Positions 10,032 to 18,969 are shown, counted from the first letter of the stretch. The stretch is 64,000 nucleotides of DNA from G963677445 sp963678275 (GCA_963678275.1 OY782765.1:5890001-5954000); one strand, 5' to 3'. Numbers and translations are program-made. Notes: generated by a model from the sequence alone, not told the origin.

Positions 10032-10063
10032 GCCATCTACAGATGGCTAATATCAGCCATCTG
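10032..10063 (-). promoter_or_regulatory. Two overlapping, mutually exclusive hairpins at the end of the kinase gene
   Basis: CAGATGGCT (10040-10048) can pair with AGCCATCTG (10055-10063), and the same AGATGGC block can pair instead with GCCATCT (10032-10038) on its other side. The first hairpin spans the kinase stop codon at 10053-10055. No U-run follows on the minus strand, so this is not a standard terminator. It may modulate read-through to the receiver gene or protect the mRNA end. Confidence 0.35.
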
Positions 10064-11183
10064 TCTTCAGATTGTATGGTGTTATAATTTTAAAAATGGT
10101 GCCGCCTGATTCAGAAGTAGAAAATGAAACTTCGGAGTTTATATATGAAGCCAGCAATTTCATGCTGTATGTGCCCAGACCGCGCCCGTTTCCTTTTGTT
10201 GAAAAGGACCTCTGGAATATCTGAAGCTGAATTTTACGGGGAATAAAACCGGGATTATGAACCCAGAATTCGAGATTGTTTTCCGAGGCAATGCAGCCCA
10301 GAGTGATAGTGGAACCTTCGGCTGAAGCTTCGAGCGCATTTTTTGTCATATTTCCCAAAACCCTTCTCAGCAATACCTTATCGGTTATAAGTGAAGTCTC
10401 GCTGCTTAAGCGGTCAACGGTAACTTTTTTCCCTCTCGCTACAAGGTGATTTTCATATATCTGCGCTACTGAATGCAAAGTTTCGAGGGAATTGATCCTG
10501 GAAATATTTATTGAAACTTCATTGTTTTCCGCCGCGCTTACCTCTTTTTGCGCCATTATTTCATCAATAAGTTTTTCACTTATTTGTCCGATTATGCCGA
10601 TAAATTCCTTTTTTTCATCGTCGTCAGCATCCTCAAGCATATCAATAAAACCTTTTAATCCTCCCGCTGTATTCAATATATCGTGAAAAAATATTTTTTC
10701 AAGAGCTCTTCTTCTTTTCTCGTGACTGATATCAACAACTGAAAAAATTGTATAGGCTTCTCCCTCAATTTTGAATGGTGTCGCCCAGACCATCAGGTCG
10801 AGCGCGCGGTTGTTTTCGAGTATTATTCTGCATTCTCTTTTATCCTGTCTGCCTGTATTAGCGCTTTTCAGAATTGCCTGAACCGCCCCGCAGGTGCTGC
10901 AAAATTCCGATGTGCCGCATCCTCCCTTTTCAATATTTGCCCTTATGCATCCAACCGCTTCTCCGGTGCGTAATCCATATACTCTGGAAACATCATCTAA
11001 ACCAATCATTTCGCCAAAAATGGAATTAGAAAATATTATCTGGCGGTCGCTGTTCAGGATAAGAACGGCTGTCGGAACAGAGTCCATAAAAAAGGTGGAC
11101 ATTTTATGTTCCCTGAAAATAGAAACCTGTTTCTCGACTGTATTTTTATCAGCTCTCTTCGCGGGAGCGAATTTTGTTTCCAT
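10053..11183 (-). CDS. Cytoplasmic PAS histidine kinase with cysteine cluster
   Basis: 376 residues with no membrane segment. A PAS domain occupies about 28-155 and contains four closely placed cysteines: Cys79, Cys89, Cys95 and Cys98 (EAVGCIRA, GGCGTSEF, CSTCG). The H-box is FFHDILNTAGG with His167, in the divergent HDILN class. The HATPase has MTKNALEAS (N box) and GRGLGTYSMKLL (G2 box), while the G1 region is weak (FWVHNPG). The cysteine arrangement could hold a metal or iron-sulfur centre or act as a redox sensor; this is inference. The receiver gene downstream is the probable phosphorylation partner. The start is supported by AAAGGAAATA just before the ATG, preceded by a hairpin in the leader. 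Confidence 0.85.
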   Translation of the reverse strand: METKFAPAKRADKNTVEKQVSIFREHKMSTFFMDSVPTAVLILNSDRQIIFSNSIFGEMIGLDDVSRVYGLRTGEAVGCIRANIEKGGCGTSEFCSTCGAVQAILKSANTGRQDKRECRIILENNRALDLMVWATPFKIEGEAYTIFSVVDISHEKRRRALEKIFFHDILNTAGGLKGFIDMLEDADDDEKKEFIGIIGQISEKLIDEIMAQKEVSAAENNEVSINISRINSLETLHSVAQIYENHLVARGKKVTVDRLSSETSLITDKVLLRRVLGNMTKNALEASAEGSTITLGCIASENNLEFWVHNPGFIPRKIQLQIFQRSFSTKGNGRGLGTYSMKLLASYINSEVSFSTSESGGTIFKIITPYNLKTDG

Positions 11184-11190
11184 TATTTCC

Positions 11191-11210
11191 TTTATCTGTT
11201 TACAGATAAA
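11191..11210 (-). promoter_or_regulatory. Leader hairpin directly upstream of the PAS-kinase ribosome binding site
   Basis: A perfect inverted repeat, TTTATCTG / CAGATAAA with a 4-base loop, ends 7 bases before the start codon at 11183 on the minus strand. Its proximal arm abuts the AAAGGAAA ribosome binding site. It could be an operator palindrome or a hairpin that tunes translation; the sequence alone cannot tell which. Confidence 0.3.
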
Positions 11211-11302
11211 AGTACAAGAAATATGCCAGCCAAATAGAAATTGAATTTTACGATGAGAGAGATTGTTAATTAAGGTAAAAAAAAGCGCCCTTTTTTTTGC
11301 AG

Positions 11303-11333
11303 TTGAAAATAAGGCGACGAAAATATACTTTTG
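11303..11333 (+). promoter_or_regulatory. Candidate Bacteroidota-type promoter for the TonB-dependent receptor
   Basis: TTG at 11303-11305, 20 bases, then TACTTTTG at 11326-11333 match the TTTG / TAnnTTTG pattern of the Bacteroidota primary sigma factor. It lies 80 bases before the ATG at 11414. Confidence 0.45.
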
Positions 11334-11413
11334 TAGTAAGAAAAATAAATTACAAGGAGAAAAAACAGGAAATATTTTTACTTTTCTAATATCAGCAACT
11401 TATTGAGGAAGGA

Positions 11414-13759
11414 ATGTATAAATTATTCCTGTTTTTATTTGGTTTCTCCACTTTAATGGGTCAGAACCTCGCGGTTCTGGAAGGTAAAATTACTGAATCG
11501 GAAAGAGGACTTTCACTTCCGGGATGTAATATTATAATTGAAAACACCGGATCAGGAACCGTTTCCGATAGCGCCGGACAATATTCTATTAAACTCAGAG
11601 AGGGTTCTTATATTGTAAAGTTCAGTTATATCGGGTATCAATCTGTGACCCGGCGGATAGAATTATCTCCAAAGGAATACAAATCACTTGATATTGTTAT
11701 GAAGCCTGAAATTCTTCAGGAAAAAGTTGTGACGATACTCGGTGATAAAACAGATAATTCAATTGTGGCGAAAAAAATAGAAAGAAAAAATATCCGGCAG
11801 ATGCCAACTGTATATAACGATGTTATAAGGAGTGTGAAAATACTACCCGGGGTAACATCCAATAACGAGCTGAGTTCGGGATATAACGTCAGAGGGGGGA
11901 ATTTCCATGAAAATCTTTTGTATTTGAATGGATTTGAAATATATCGCCCTTTCCTTCTCAGAGAAGGAGTTGAAGAGAATCAGACTCTCGTTAATCCCGA
12001 TATGGTCAGCACACTTGAGTTTTATAACGGCACCTTTGCCGCCGACTTCGGCGATAAACTCTCCTCGGCGCTTGTTCTGGATTACGGACAGGGGGAGACA
12101 GATCAGGTAAAGGGGAATTTCAGGGCGGATTTTCTCAACGCGGGGGCTACCGCCAATTACAGAAAAGATAATTTCGGGGTAATTGCAGGCGCAAGATATT
12201 CTTATCCCGGTATGTTTTTGAATGAACTTCATACTTCCGGCAGTTATAAGCCGGAATTCGCCGATATTCAGGTTGCTTTAAACTACGATCTCGATAAAAA
12301 AAACCGGCTTGAGTTTTTATTCATTCACGCCTATAATAAATTTGATCTGAAACCAGAGGAATGGACCGGGCATTTTAAATCAGATCGCGGGGGTGAATAT
12401 AACGCGGTTGCCATTACATACGACGGATACAGGGATTACATATATAATACCACACTCGCCGGAGCCAGGTACCGGCACTATTTTTCAGATAAATCTGATC
12501 TCAGTTTCGATTTTTCCTGGTATTCATCGGGTGAGGAAGAAAAAAATGATTTACGCAGTGATATCTTTTATGATCCCGACGCCTCACAGCCGGGAGCCGG
12601 AAGAGAATTTCTGAAATCGGCAACTGAGGTTGTGGACAACTCATTCGATCTGGAGGCTTTCAGAACTAATTTAAGGTTTAACATTCAATTTGGAAATCAT
12701 TTGCTGAAAAGTGGTGTGGAGTATGACTACTACAACCTTTCGGACCGGGTTGATGAATATTTCTCAGAATCGGCAAATGAAAATCTGATCCGGGTTCCGC
12801 GCATAGTTCAAAAAGAGAGCCTGCTGAATCCCTACTCATTCAGTGTATACCTCGTAGATAAATATCAAATAAATGAAAATATTTTACTGACCGGTGGTTT
12901 GAGGTATTCCGAATTTGGTTTTAATGATGAAACAGTGCTTAGCCCGAGGTTTAATTTTTCCTGGCGGATTGATGAAAAGAATCTGGTAAATTTTAATTAC
13001 GGAGTTTATTATCAGGCGCCCTTCTACCATGAGATAAGATATCTCGATGAAAATTCGGCAGCCGATTTGAAGTCGCAGAGAGCTATTCATTATATTGCCG
13101 GATGGGAAAGAACCCTCCGTAAGGATTTGATGATGCAGGTGGAAGTTTATTACAAGGACCTTGATAACCTGATACCTTTCTACTATGATAATATGAAGCT
13201 GGAATATATCGGTGGAAATAAAAGGGAAGGATATGCCTATGGCCTCGATATTTCAATTCAGGGTAACCTGGTTGAAGATATGAAAAGCTGGATTACCTAT
13301 AGTTATCTGAATTCAAAGGACCGCGACAAAGAGAGTGAGGAAGATTACAAAAGAAGAATACTTGATCAGACCCATACAATTCAGGTGTTTTTACAGGACA
13401 GAATTCCTAAAAGACCAAACTGGCAGGCGCATACACGGTTTATTCTTGGCAGCGGTTATCTTTATCATCCCAGAAAAGTGGTGACCGATGAACAGGATAA
13501 TTCTTTTATTGAGGTTGACCTGGATAATATGGAGGAATTTTTATTTTATTTCAGGGTCGATATGGGGCTTTCAGCATCATTTAAGATCGGTGATTCAAAT
13601 GAGTTGATAGCGGTTGCCGAAGTGATGAATGTTTTCAACAACTATAATATTGCCGGTTACAGTTGGATACAGGTTTTCTCGGATATTAAATATCCGGTCA
13701 AGGTTCCACATATATTCAGTAAACGGTTTTTTAATCTCGGGGTGGAATTCAGGTTCTGA
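11414..13759 (+). CDS. TonB-dependent outer-membrane receptor with carboxypeptidase-regulatory-like N-domain
   Basis: 781 residues. A signal peptide (LFLFLFGFSTLMGQ) is followed by a CarboxypepD_reg-like beta-sandwich at about 20-100 (LEGKITESERGLSLPGCNI, DSAGQYSIKLREG, VKFSYIGYQ). A plug domain follows at about 115-235 (VIRSVKILPGVTSNNELSSG, YNVRGGNFHENLLYLNGFEI), then a 22-strand-type barrel ending in FNLGVEFRF, a normal barrel-closing C-terminus. The protein should import a large substrate across the outer membrane with TonB/ExbBD. No SusD partner lies next to it, so it is not a standard SusCD glycan system, and the substrate is unknown. Its 3' end overlaps the convergent DUF218 gene by 11 bases. 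Confidence 0.88.
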   Translation: MYKLFLFLFGFSTLMGQNLAVLEGKITESERGLSLPGCNIIIENTGSGTVSDSAGQYSIKLREGSYIVKFSYIGYQSVTRRIELSPKEYKSLDIVMKPEILQEKVVTILGDKTDNSIVAKKIERKNIRQMPTVYNDVIRSVKILPGVTSNNELSSGYNVRGGNFHENLLYLNGFEIYRPFLLREGVEENQTLVNPDMVSTLEFYNGTFAADFGDKLSSALVLDYGQGETDQVKGNFRADFLNAGATANYRKDNFGVIAGARYSYPGMFLNELHTSGSYKPEFADIQVALNYDLDKKNRLEFLFIHAYNKFDLKPEEWTGHFKSDRGGEYNAVAITYDGYRDYIYNTTLAGARYRHYFSDKSDLSFDFSWYSSGEEEKNDLRSDIFYDPDASQPGAGREFLKSATEVVDNSFDLEAFRTNLRFNIQFGNHLLKSGVEYDYYNLSDRVDEYFSESANENLIRVPRIVQKESLLNPYSFSVYLVDKYQINENILLTGGLRYSEFGFNDETVLSPRFNFSWRIDEKNLVNFNYGVYYQAPFYHEIRYLDENSAADLKSQRAIHYIAGWERTLRKDLMMQVEVYYKDLDNLIPFYYDNMKLEYIGGNKREGYAYGLDISIQGNLVEDMKSWITYSYLNSKDRDKESEEDYKRRILDQTHTIQVFLQDRIPKRPNWQAHTRFILGSGYLYHPRKVVTDEQDNSFIEVDLDNMEEFLFYFRVDMGLSASFKIGDSNELIAVAEVMNVFNNYNIAGYSWIQVFSDIKYPVKVPHIFSKRFFNLGVEFRF

Positions 13760-14405
13760 AATAAAGCACAATTCTGGTAAAAAGGGAATCGCCAAGAATC
13801 ATTCTGCCTGTGGATGATACCAATTCATGCTGAATGGAAAACCACAATTCTTTCGATCCCGCTTTCTCTTCGAACTCGAATCCGCCGGGAGGCCATATTG
13901 AGATTTCCATTCGTGAAGCCGAGGCGATATTAAACAGACGCGGCAGGTGGGCCGCCGAGCTTACAAGGGCAATATTTGTCCAGCTCTTTTGCTTAGCGAT
14001 TTTTTCAGCTTCCTGCCAGTTTGTAATGGAATTTACCGAAAGAGAATCAATAAATATGTTATCCGCTTTTATGCCTCTGAAAACAAGGTAATTTTTCATT
14101 TTCTTCGAGCCCCACATCTGTCTCGGGCCGCCATTGCCGCCGACACATATAAAGTTTTCAGTAAGACCTTGCTGATATAGCTCAATCGCGGCGTCCAGTC
14201 TTTTTAAGGTTACCTCATCCACCCTGTGAAAATTCCCGAACGAATGGAAAAAAATAACCGCCGCGTCGACTTTCTCTTCCGGGGCATTTGTCCTGAGCAG
14301 CTCTTTTATTTCGGAATAGTACCAGACCGAAAATATTATATTATAGGTTGCCGCGGATAGCAGAAGAATAAATAAAATAATCGCGGCGTAGTATTTTCTT
14401 TTCAA
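13749..14405 (-). CDS. DUF218/YdcF-like membrane-anchored protein
   Basis: 218 residues. The N-terminal transmembrane helix (YYAAIILFILLLSAATYNIIF) is followed by a DUF218 (ElyC/SanA/YdcF) domain: DAAVIFFHSFG in place of the usual VVLG start, then LYQQGLTENFICVGGNGG, the basic segment MKNYLVFRGI, then SVNSITNWQEAEKIAK and NIALVSSAAHLPRL. Family members act in envelope and cell-wall homeostasis, with an undefined reaction. The start is TTG at 14405, because an in-frame stop lies a few codons upstream and no ATG falls between. It overlaps the convergent receptor gene by 11 bases. Confidence 0.75.
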   Translation of the reverse strand: MKRKYYAAIILFILLLSAATYNIIFSVWYYSEIKELLRTNAPEEKVDAAVIFFHSFGNFHRVDEVTLKRLDAAIELYQQGLTENFICVGGNGGPRQMWGSKKMKNYLVFRGIKADNIFIDSLSVNSITNWQEAEKIAKQKSWTNIALVSSAAHLPRLFNIASASRMEISIWPPGGFEFEEKAGSKELWFSIQHELVSSTGRMILGDSLFTRIVLYFRT

Positions 14406-14851
14406 AAGGTTTTCTTTTTATGGAAAAAAATTATCCGTTTCTACGCAAAATAGAGTTATACTCTTTGAATATCAATCCTGCTGATGAAATCAAATATAAT
14501 AAACTGGCAAACCAGAATTACCTGGTAAATTGATGTTTAAATAAAATTTTGCCTTTTTGCGTAGAATCTAACTCCTTACGGAATAATCAGAGGAGTATTA
14601 GTTTTACGATATTCATTTTTTCTGAGGGGAGAGATTACGGCTATTTAGCAGGGATTAAAATTCTATGCCATATTGAAATAATAAATTAACCACAGAAAAA
14701 AGAGTTAACCGCGGATTCCTCTGGTTTAGCAAATTCAGCCTGAAAAAGTGGGGTGAAATCACAAAAAACCAAATTCCGCAATAAGCTCAAAGAAACCTGA
14801 TTCTTGATTTTTAAGCTGCGAAATACCTTATGTTCCAATGAGGATTTAACA
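14406..14851. other. 446-base intergenic region, no gene recognised
   Basis: This lies between the TTG start of the DUF218 gene and the stop of the double-receiver gene, both on the minus strand, so it must hold the DUF218 promoter. It is AT rich with a few loosely repeated words (for example AGAGTTAACCGCGG), but no convincing promoter, RNA gene, terminator or small ORF was seen. Confidence 0.4.
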
Positions 14852-16114
14852 TCAGAACAGATTTGTTATAACCGCAAAGCGGGATCCGCCTGCTGTTTTA
14901 AAGTATAGAAAGTTTTCCCAGCTTTCATCCGAAATCTGATCAATGCTTTTTTCCCCATATTCTTCAGAAAGACTAAGGGGAATGCCATACTTTTCAAGCG
15001 CGAGCTGCAGTCTTTTTGTAATGGTAAGGCAAATAAGATTAAGTGATTCGTAGGCTCCTTCATAAAGGAATAAAGGTTTATCGGGCATTTTTTTCGCGAT
15101 CTTAACCGCGTCCTCTTCACTCCCGATAATTCCAACCTGAAGTGTGATTCCCGTGACTTCATCCTTCAGATCGAGTGTGGCAAGAATTTTCCCCTTTTTT
15201 AATTCAATTTTATGGTTTTTCATTATTGTAACATCTTCATTCGCCTTAATTTTTATGGCATATTTAATGGACGTATCCAGCTCCTCCATTAAATGATTGC
15301 GAATTATATTCTCGGCAATTTCACGGTCCGAATCAATTTTTTGTACAATACGCGCAAATTCCTTTCCGTAAACAGCCATCGAATAAGATTTTCGGAGAAT
15401 GCCGTCGAATAAACCGGAGGAGTTATATTGATCCGAGGCGAGAATACGGTTGAGATAAATTTTTGTTCTGCTGTCTTCTCTTTCCAGTTTTATTTTCCGG
15501 GCAATCTCTTTTTCACTCACAATACTCAGTCCTTCGCTCAGGAAGATCATTGAGGGACGGTGTTTGAGATATAGATCGAGGCAGTCGGCCCCTGTCTTTC
15601 CCTGTATAATAGAAAATTTATTTTTAAGCATCAGGCGGAAAAAGTCCCTGAAATCATCATCTTCATCGATAACAAGAATTTTTTTAAGCTTATCTGCTTT
15701 TTCAGGAATAGTCCATGGAACTTCCTCTTTTTCAGCATTTTCGGCATAGCTGCTGATAACCTCCCGTAATCTTTTATACGTTTCATAAAATCCGAGTGGT
15801 TTCAGAATATAATCCTTGATTCCAAGTTCCATGAATTTATTTACAGTAGATTTATCACTATGGGCAGTGATAATAATTACCGGAACCTTTTCAAAATTAT
15901 TTTCTTTTCTTAATGATTCCAGGAATTCCATGCCATCCATCAGCGGCATGCCGATATCGAGCAGAATTACATCCGGATGTTCACCATTAACCATTTTCAG
16001 CGCTTCAATTCCATTTCCGGCTTCAATAACGGTACATCCGAATTTTTTACTTATCAGGTCTTTCAGATAGAGCCTGATTATTTTGTCGTCATCAACTACT
16101 AAAACTTTAACCAT
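14852..16114 (-). CDS. Double receiver protein with CheX-like C-terminal domain
   Basis: 420 residues. The first receiver (1-125) is complete, with VVDDDKI, Asp53 in LLDIGMPLMDG, the Thr-type ITAHS and the Lys of LKPL. The second (about 143-265) keeps the acidic pocket (VIDEDDDF), but the phospho-acceptor position reads IFLSEGL, so it is probably not phosphorylated. The last 150 residues (ENIIRNHLMEELDTSIKYA, GITLQVGIIGSEEDA, YESLNLICLTITKRL) resemble the CheX/CheC chemotaxis phosphatase fold, with the ExxN pair in ESLN. A role in CheY-P dephosphorylation or chemotactic adaptation is inferred. A sigma-28 promoter precedes it, which supports a motility role. The CheX assignment is from pattern only. 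Confidence 0.75.
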   Translation of the reverse strand: MVKVLVVDDDKIIRLYLKDLISKKFGCTVIEAGNGIEALKMVNGEHPDVILLDIGMPLMDGMEFLESLRKENNFEKVPVIIITAHSDKSTVNKFMELGIKDYILKPLGFYETYKRLREVISSYAENAEKEEVPWTIPEKADKLKKILVIDEDDDFRDFFRLMLKNKFSIIQGKTGADCLDLYLKHRPSMIFLSEGLSIVSEKEIARKIKLEREDSRTKIYLNRILASDQYNSSGLFDGILRKSYSMAVYGKEFARIVQKIDSDREIAENIIRNHLMEELDTSIKYAIKIKANEDVTIMKNHKIELKKGKILATLDLKDEVTGITLQVGIIGSEEDAVKIAKKMPDKPLFLYEGAYESLNLICLTITKRLQLALEKYGIPLSLSEEYGEKSIDQISDESWENFLYFKTAGGSRFAVITNLF

Positions 16115-16153
16115 TGCAGCAAAAAGAGATAATTAAAAATAACTGTTGATCTA

Positions 16154-16179
16154 TTATCGTAACTATTTAATTTTTTTTA
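16154..16179 (-). promoter_or_regulatory. Sigma-28 promoter for the double-receiver/CheX-like gene
   Basis: On the minus strand, TAAA (16179-16176), a 14-base spacer and TACGATAA (16161-16154) lie 39 bases before the ATG at 16114. The -10 is identical to those upstream of fliC2 and the cheR operon; the spacer is one base shorter than in the others. Confidence 0.6.
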
Positions 16180-16278
16180 ATAAATGTCGATATATATATT
16201 ACGTTAGGAAAATTTATTGCCATATTCAATTGATTGATTCACTATATTTTTCTAAATTGAAGAAAAACGGATTTTTGA

Positions 16279-17163
16279 ATGGTACAAAACAAACTGGCCG
16301 CTATAGTTAAAAATAACAGGGTCGACAGATTCAGGCATATTATTGATGAAGTTACAAGAAAAATACCCAAAATTAATATCGAAGTAATAGAATATAAGAA
16401 AATGGGCAACGATTATCTTATAACCTTTACATTTCAGAAAAAGTATTTTGAAATTCTCATTAAAATTCTGACATTCAATCATATTGAGCTTTTAAGCACC
16501 AACGATAAAGTGCTTGACCTGGTCGATTCATTTAAAAAAGAGAGTAAATCGTTTTCGAATTCTCCGGGATTTAAGGAAATAATGAATGAATCGGACGCTA
16601 AAAAAAGATACAAGTCGATTCCAGAGTATATTGAAACCGGAAATTACCACAAAATTATACAAATGTCCAAAGATATCAATCTTGATAAGAAGCTGGCGGA
16701 AAATGCTAAAAACCAGATTCCTGTGGCAGTAATGAAGGCTGTTGAACTAAATATTGAAAAAGCTGAAAACAAAGAAAATGACGCGGGAAAATATATTAAT
16801 AACCTGGTTGAAATAGCGGTAGACCAGAAACTAAAAGGGCTCGGCGAAGTGGACTTAATTCGGGATGCCGGTATAGCCGCTATTGATCTTTGTCTGCGGG
16901 ATAAAAAATATTTTTATAAGCTGATTGAAATATGCAATAATAATCAGCTCAACAGTCTTGTGAATATAAAAGCAGCGGTAAAGATGGCCGAAAAAACACT
17001 TCATCAGACTGAATTTTATGAAAAAGAGCTTGCTCACGCTGTAAAAAATCTTAATATCAGATGGCTCTCAATTGTGCTTGATATTGTGTACAAAGATTTA
17101 AGCAAATCGGAAGTGGAGCTTTTTGAAGAGCTATATTCTTATATCAGAAAAAACAGAAAATAA
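16279..17163 (+). CDS. Uncharacterised helical protein next to chemotaxis genes
   Basis: 294 residues, not recognised. There is no signal peptide or membrane helix. The first 90 residues look mixed alpha/beta (INIEVIEYKKMGNDYLITFTF), and the rest is helical and rich in K, E and N, with tandem-helix character similar to HEAT/armadillo-like scaffolds (IPVAVMKAVELNIEKAE, LVNIKAAVKMAEKTLHQ). It is divergent from the double-receiver gene and lies 154 bases before cheW, with a sigma-28 promoter in between, so it is probably transcribed separately from cheW. Position suggests a motility or signalling role, with no direct evidence. The upstream Shine-Dalgarno site is weak. Confidence 0.6.
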   Translation: MVQNKLAAIVKNNRVDRFRHIIDEVTRKIPKINIEVIEYKKMGNDYLITFTFQKKYFEILIKILTFNHIELLSTNDKVLDLVDSFKKESKSFSNSPGFKEIMNESDAKKRYKSIPEYIETGNYHKIIQMSKDINLDKKLAENAKNQIPVAVMKAVELNIEKAENKENDAGKYINNLVEIAVDQKLKGLGEVDLIRDAGIAAIDLCLRDKKYFYKLIEICNNNQLNSLVNIKAAVKMAEKTLHQTEFYEKELAHAVKNLNIRWLSIVLDIVYKDLSKSEVELFEELYSYIRKNRK

Positions 17164-17189
17164 ATCGGCTGTTTCTCAATAAATTTAAT

Positions 17190-17216
17190 TAAACTATTGA
17201 TATTTTCTTCCGATAA
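17190..17216 (+). promoter_or_regulatory. Sigma-28 promoter for cheW
   Basis: TAAA at 17190-17193, a 15-base spacer and TCCGATAA at 17209-17216 closely match the flagellar sigma-28 consensus TAAA-N15-GCCGATAA. It lies 101 bases before the cheW ATG at 17318. Confidence 0.8.
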
Positions 17217-17317
17217 TTACAGAGGCCAATCATAAAAGTAAATGCCCGGATTCTATATAATTCCGGCAGGCAAACGAAACTTAATTTAGCCCGATTTTAT
17301 AAACAAAGGGAGAAACA

Positions 17318-17800
17318 ATGAGTACTTTAGATGAGAAAAAACAGGAATCGACTGATATTTTACAGCTTGTTAGTTTCAAAATTGGCAGTGAAGAGTTTGG
17401 TGTTGATATTCTGAAAGTTCAGGAAATTAACCGTATGATGCAGGTAACCAAAGTGCCAAACGCGCCTGAGTTTGTTGACGGAGTGGTTAATCTCAGGGGA
17501 AGAATCATACCTGTGGTTGATTTGCGCACAAGGCTTCAGATGTCCAGAAAAGAGCATGATAAAGATACAAGGATCATAGTGATTGAACTTGACGGCACAG
17601 TAATTGGGTTTATTGTTGATGAAGTGAGCGAAGTTCTTCGTATTCCGAGAAACATTACAGAACCGCCGCCGCCGATGGTTGCCGGTATTGACGCCGATTA
17701 TATTACAGCAGTAGGTAAACTCGAAGACAGATTATTGATTTTGCTTGATCTTGAAAAGATTTTTTCTACTTTGGAAAAGGATCAGATAAAAACTTTGTGA
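17318..17800 (+). CDS. cheW: Chemotaxis coupling protein CheW
   Basis: 160 residues, a single CheW domain of normal length: LVSFKIGSEEFGVDILKVQEI, then VPNAPEFVDGVVNLRGRIIPVVDLR, VIGFIVDEVSEVLRI and LLILLDLEKIF. It bridges chemoreceptors to CheA at the inner face of the membrane. AAAGGGAGAAACA before the ATG is a good ribosome binding site. It is the only cheW in the window and lies about 27 kb from the cheA operon, but it has its own sigma-28 promoter. Two unknown genes follow on the same strand and may be co-transcribed. Confidence 0.95.
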   Translation: MSTLDEKKQESTDILQLVSFKIGSEEFGVDILKVQEINRMMQVTKVPNAPEFVDGVVNLRGRIIPVVDLRTRLQMSRKEHDKDTRIIVIELDGTVIGFIVDEVSEVLRIPRNITEPPPPMVAGIDADYITAVGKLEDRLLILLDLEKIFSTLEKDQIKTL

Positions 17801-17883
17801 TCGGTATAGACCGACTGCGGCATGAAAATTGCTCCGGGAATAACAGTTGATTTGATAATAACCGATTCATCAGATGATATTGA

Positions 17884-18909
17884 ATGAGTGATTTAGCAAA
17901 ATTAAGAGAAGCCGCTGATTATTTACTGAATATTGGTAAATATAGATATGCCTACGATGTTTATTCCGGTATCTATGAGGAAATCATGGGCGCGCTGGGA
18001 TCAGCTCAATCGGGAATGAATGATTTTTCAAGAGGATTCCTTAATCATAATATTCGAACCGCGATTGAGTTTAATAATTCCTTTACTGAGCACGCGGCGA
18101 GTTCTCTTCTGCTTAAATGGTTTGATCTCGACTATGACCAGGTGCTTATTGAATTTATTTTTGTTATTTACGGCAAAATTCAGTGCATAAACAAATCGGA
18201 AGAGCTTGCAGGTGGAATACCGCCCTTTAATGTTTATAATGAATATCTTGCGTTATATACGCTGATCCTCTATAATCCTGATTCTAAATGGGTATCATAT
18301 CTGCTAAAACTTATAACCCCTGTTCTTGAAAATAACAGGTTTAAGAAAGTCAGGTATAATATCCCGGCGAATAAGCTGGATACCATGATAGCGGACCTGG
18401 CAGCGAAAATAAAAAATACTGAATGGGAGTTTCTTAATGGTCAGCTCCTGAAATATATGGATATTTCGGGAAGAACAAATTCTAAACTTTATAATACCGT
18501 CTCGGCTATACATGGCAAAAAAGGTTATAAAGGAAGACCGGGCGGAAGTTATAGCGGCCGGAAAAATTACAGATATAGCGGAACAGATTACGAAAGAGAA
18601 AAGCGAAGTAAGGAATCGGAAAGCAGGCATGATTCGTATGAAAAGAATAATGGTTTTAACGGCAAAAATGATGAAGTGAATTTTCAGGAATTTACAGATG
18701 CTGAAAAGTCGAAATATTTTGGAGAAATGCTGGGACTTAAAGGTAAGGTAACAAAGTCGCAGATAAGAAAGGTTTATTACAATCTTATCTCCCAGTATCA
18801 TCCCGATAAAGTTGCCGATCTTGGTGAGGAGATTAGGATTCTCGCCGATAAAAAAACCAAAGAGATTAATATTGCATTTCAATGGCTAAAGGAAAAATAT
18901 AATATATAA
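17884..18909 (+). CDS. J-domain protein with unknown N-terminal region
   Basis: 341 residues. The C-terminal 65 residues form a J domain: LGLKGKVTKSQIRKVYYNLI, the diagnostic HPD in SQYHPDKVADLG, then KEINIAFQWLKEKY. J domains recruit and stimulate DnaK-type Hsp70. Residues 1-200 are helical and unrecognised (LLNIGKYRYAYDVYSGIYEEI). The linker at about 200-265 is rich in G, R, Y, K and S and probably disordered. The J domain at the C-terminus, with no Gly/Phe or zinc-finger region, makes this a class III (specialised) co-chaperone whose client is probably bound by the N-terminal part. It lies 83 bases after cheW and 60 before the next gene, which suggests a shared sigma-28 transcript. Confidence 0.8.
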   Translation: MSDLAKLREAADYLLNIGKYRYAYDVYSGIYEEIMGALGSAQSGMNDFSRGFLNHNIRTAIEFNNSFTEHAASSLLLKWFDLDYDQVLIEFIFVIYGKIQCINKSEELAGGIPPFNVYNEYLALYTLILYNPDSKWVSYLLKLITPVLENNRFKKVRYNIPANKLDTMIADLAAKIKNTEWEFLNGQLLKYMDISGRTNSKLYNTVSAIHGKKGYKGRPGGSYSGRKNYRYSGTDYEREKRSKESESRHDSYEKNNGFNGKNDEVNFQEFTDAEKSKYFGEMLGLKGKVTKSQIRKVYYNLISQYHPDKVADLGEEIRILADKKTKEINIAFQWLKEKYNI

Positions 18910-18969
18910 CACATAGTTAACGAGAATGATCAATTGCAAATTAATCTAAGTTTGTTGATGGAATGACAG

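Noticed and set aside
9588..11183. A hybrid histidine kinase split by a frameshift
   Set aside because: The kinase has its own stop in a structured region and the receiver has its own start 102 bases later; no single indel would join the frames into one continuous domain set.
11291..11300. Sigma-54 promoter upstream of the TonB-dependent receptor (TTTGCAG)
   Set aside because: The -24 position has GC instead of GG at the required 10-base spacing.
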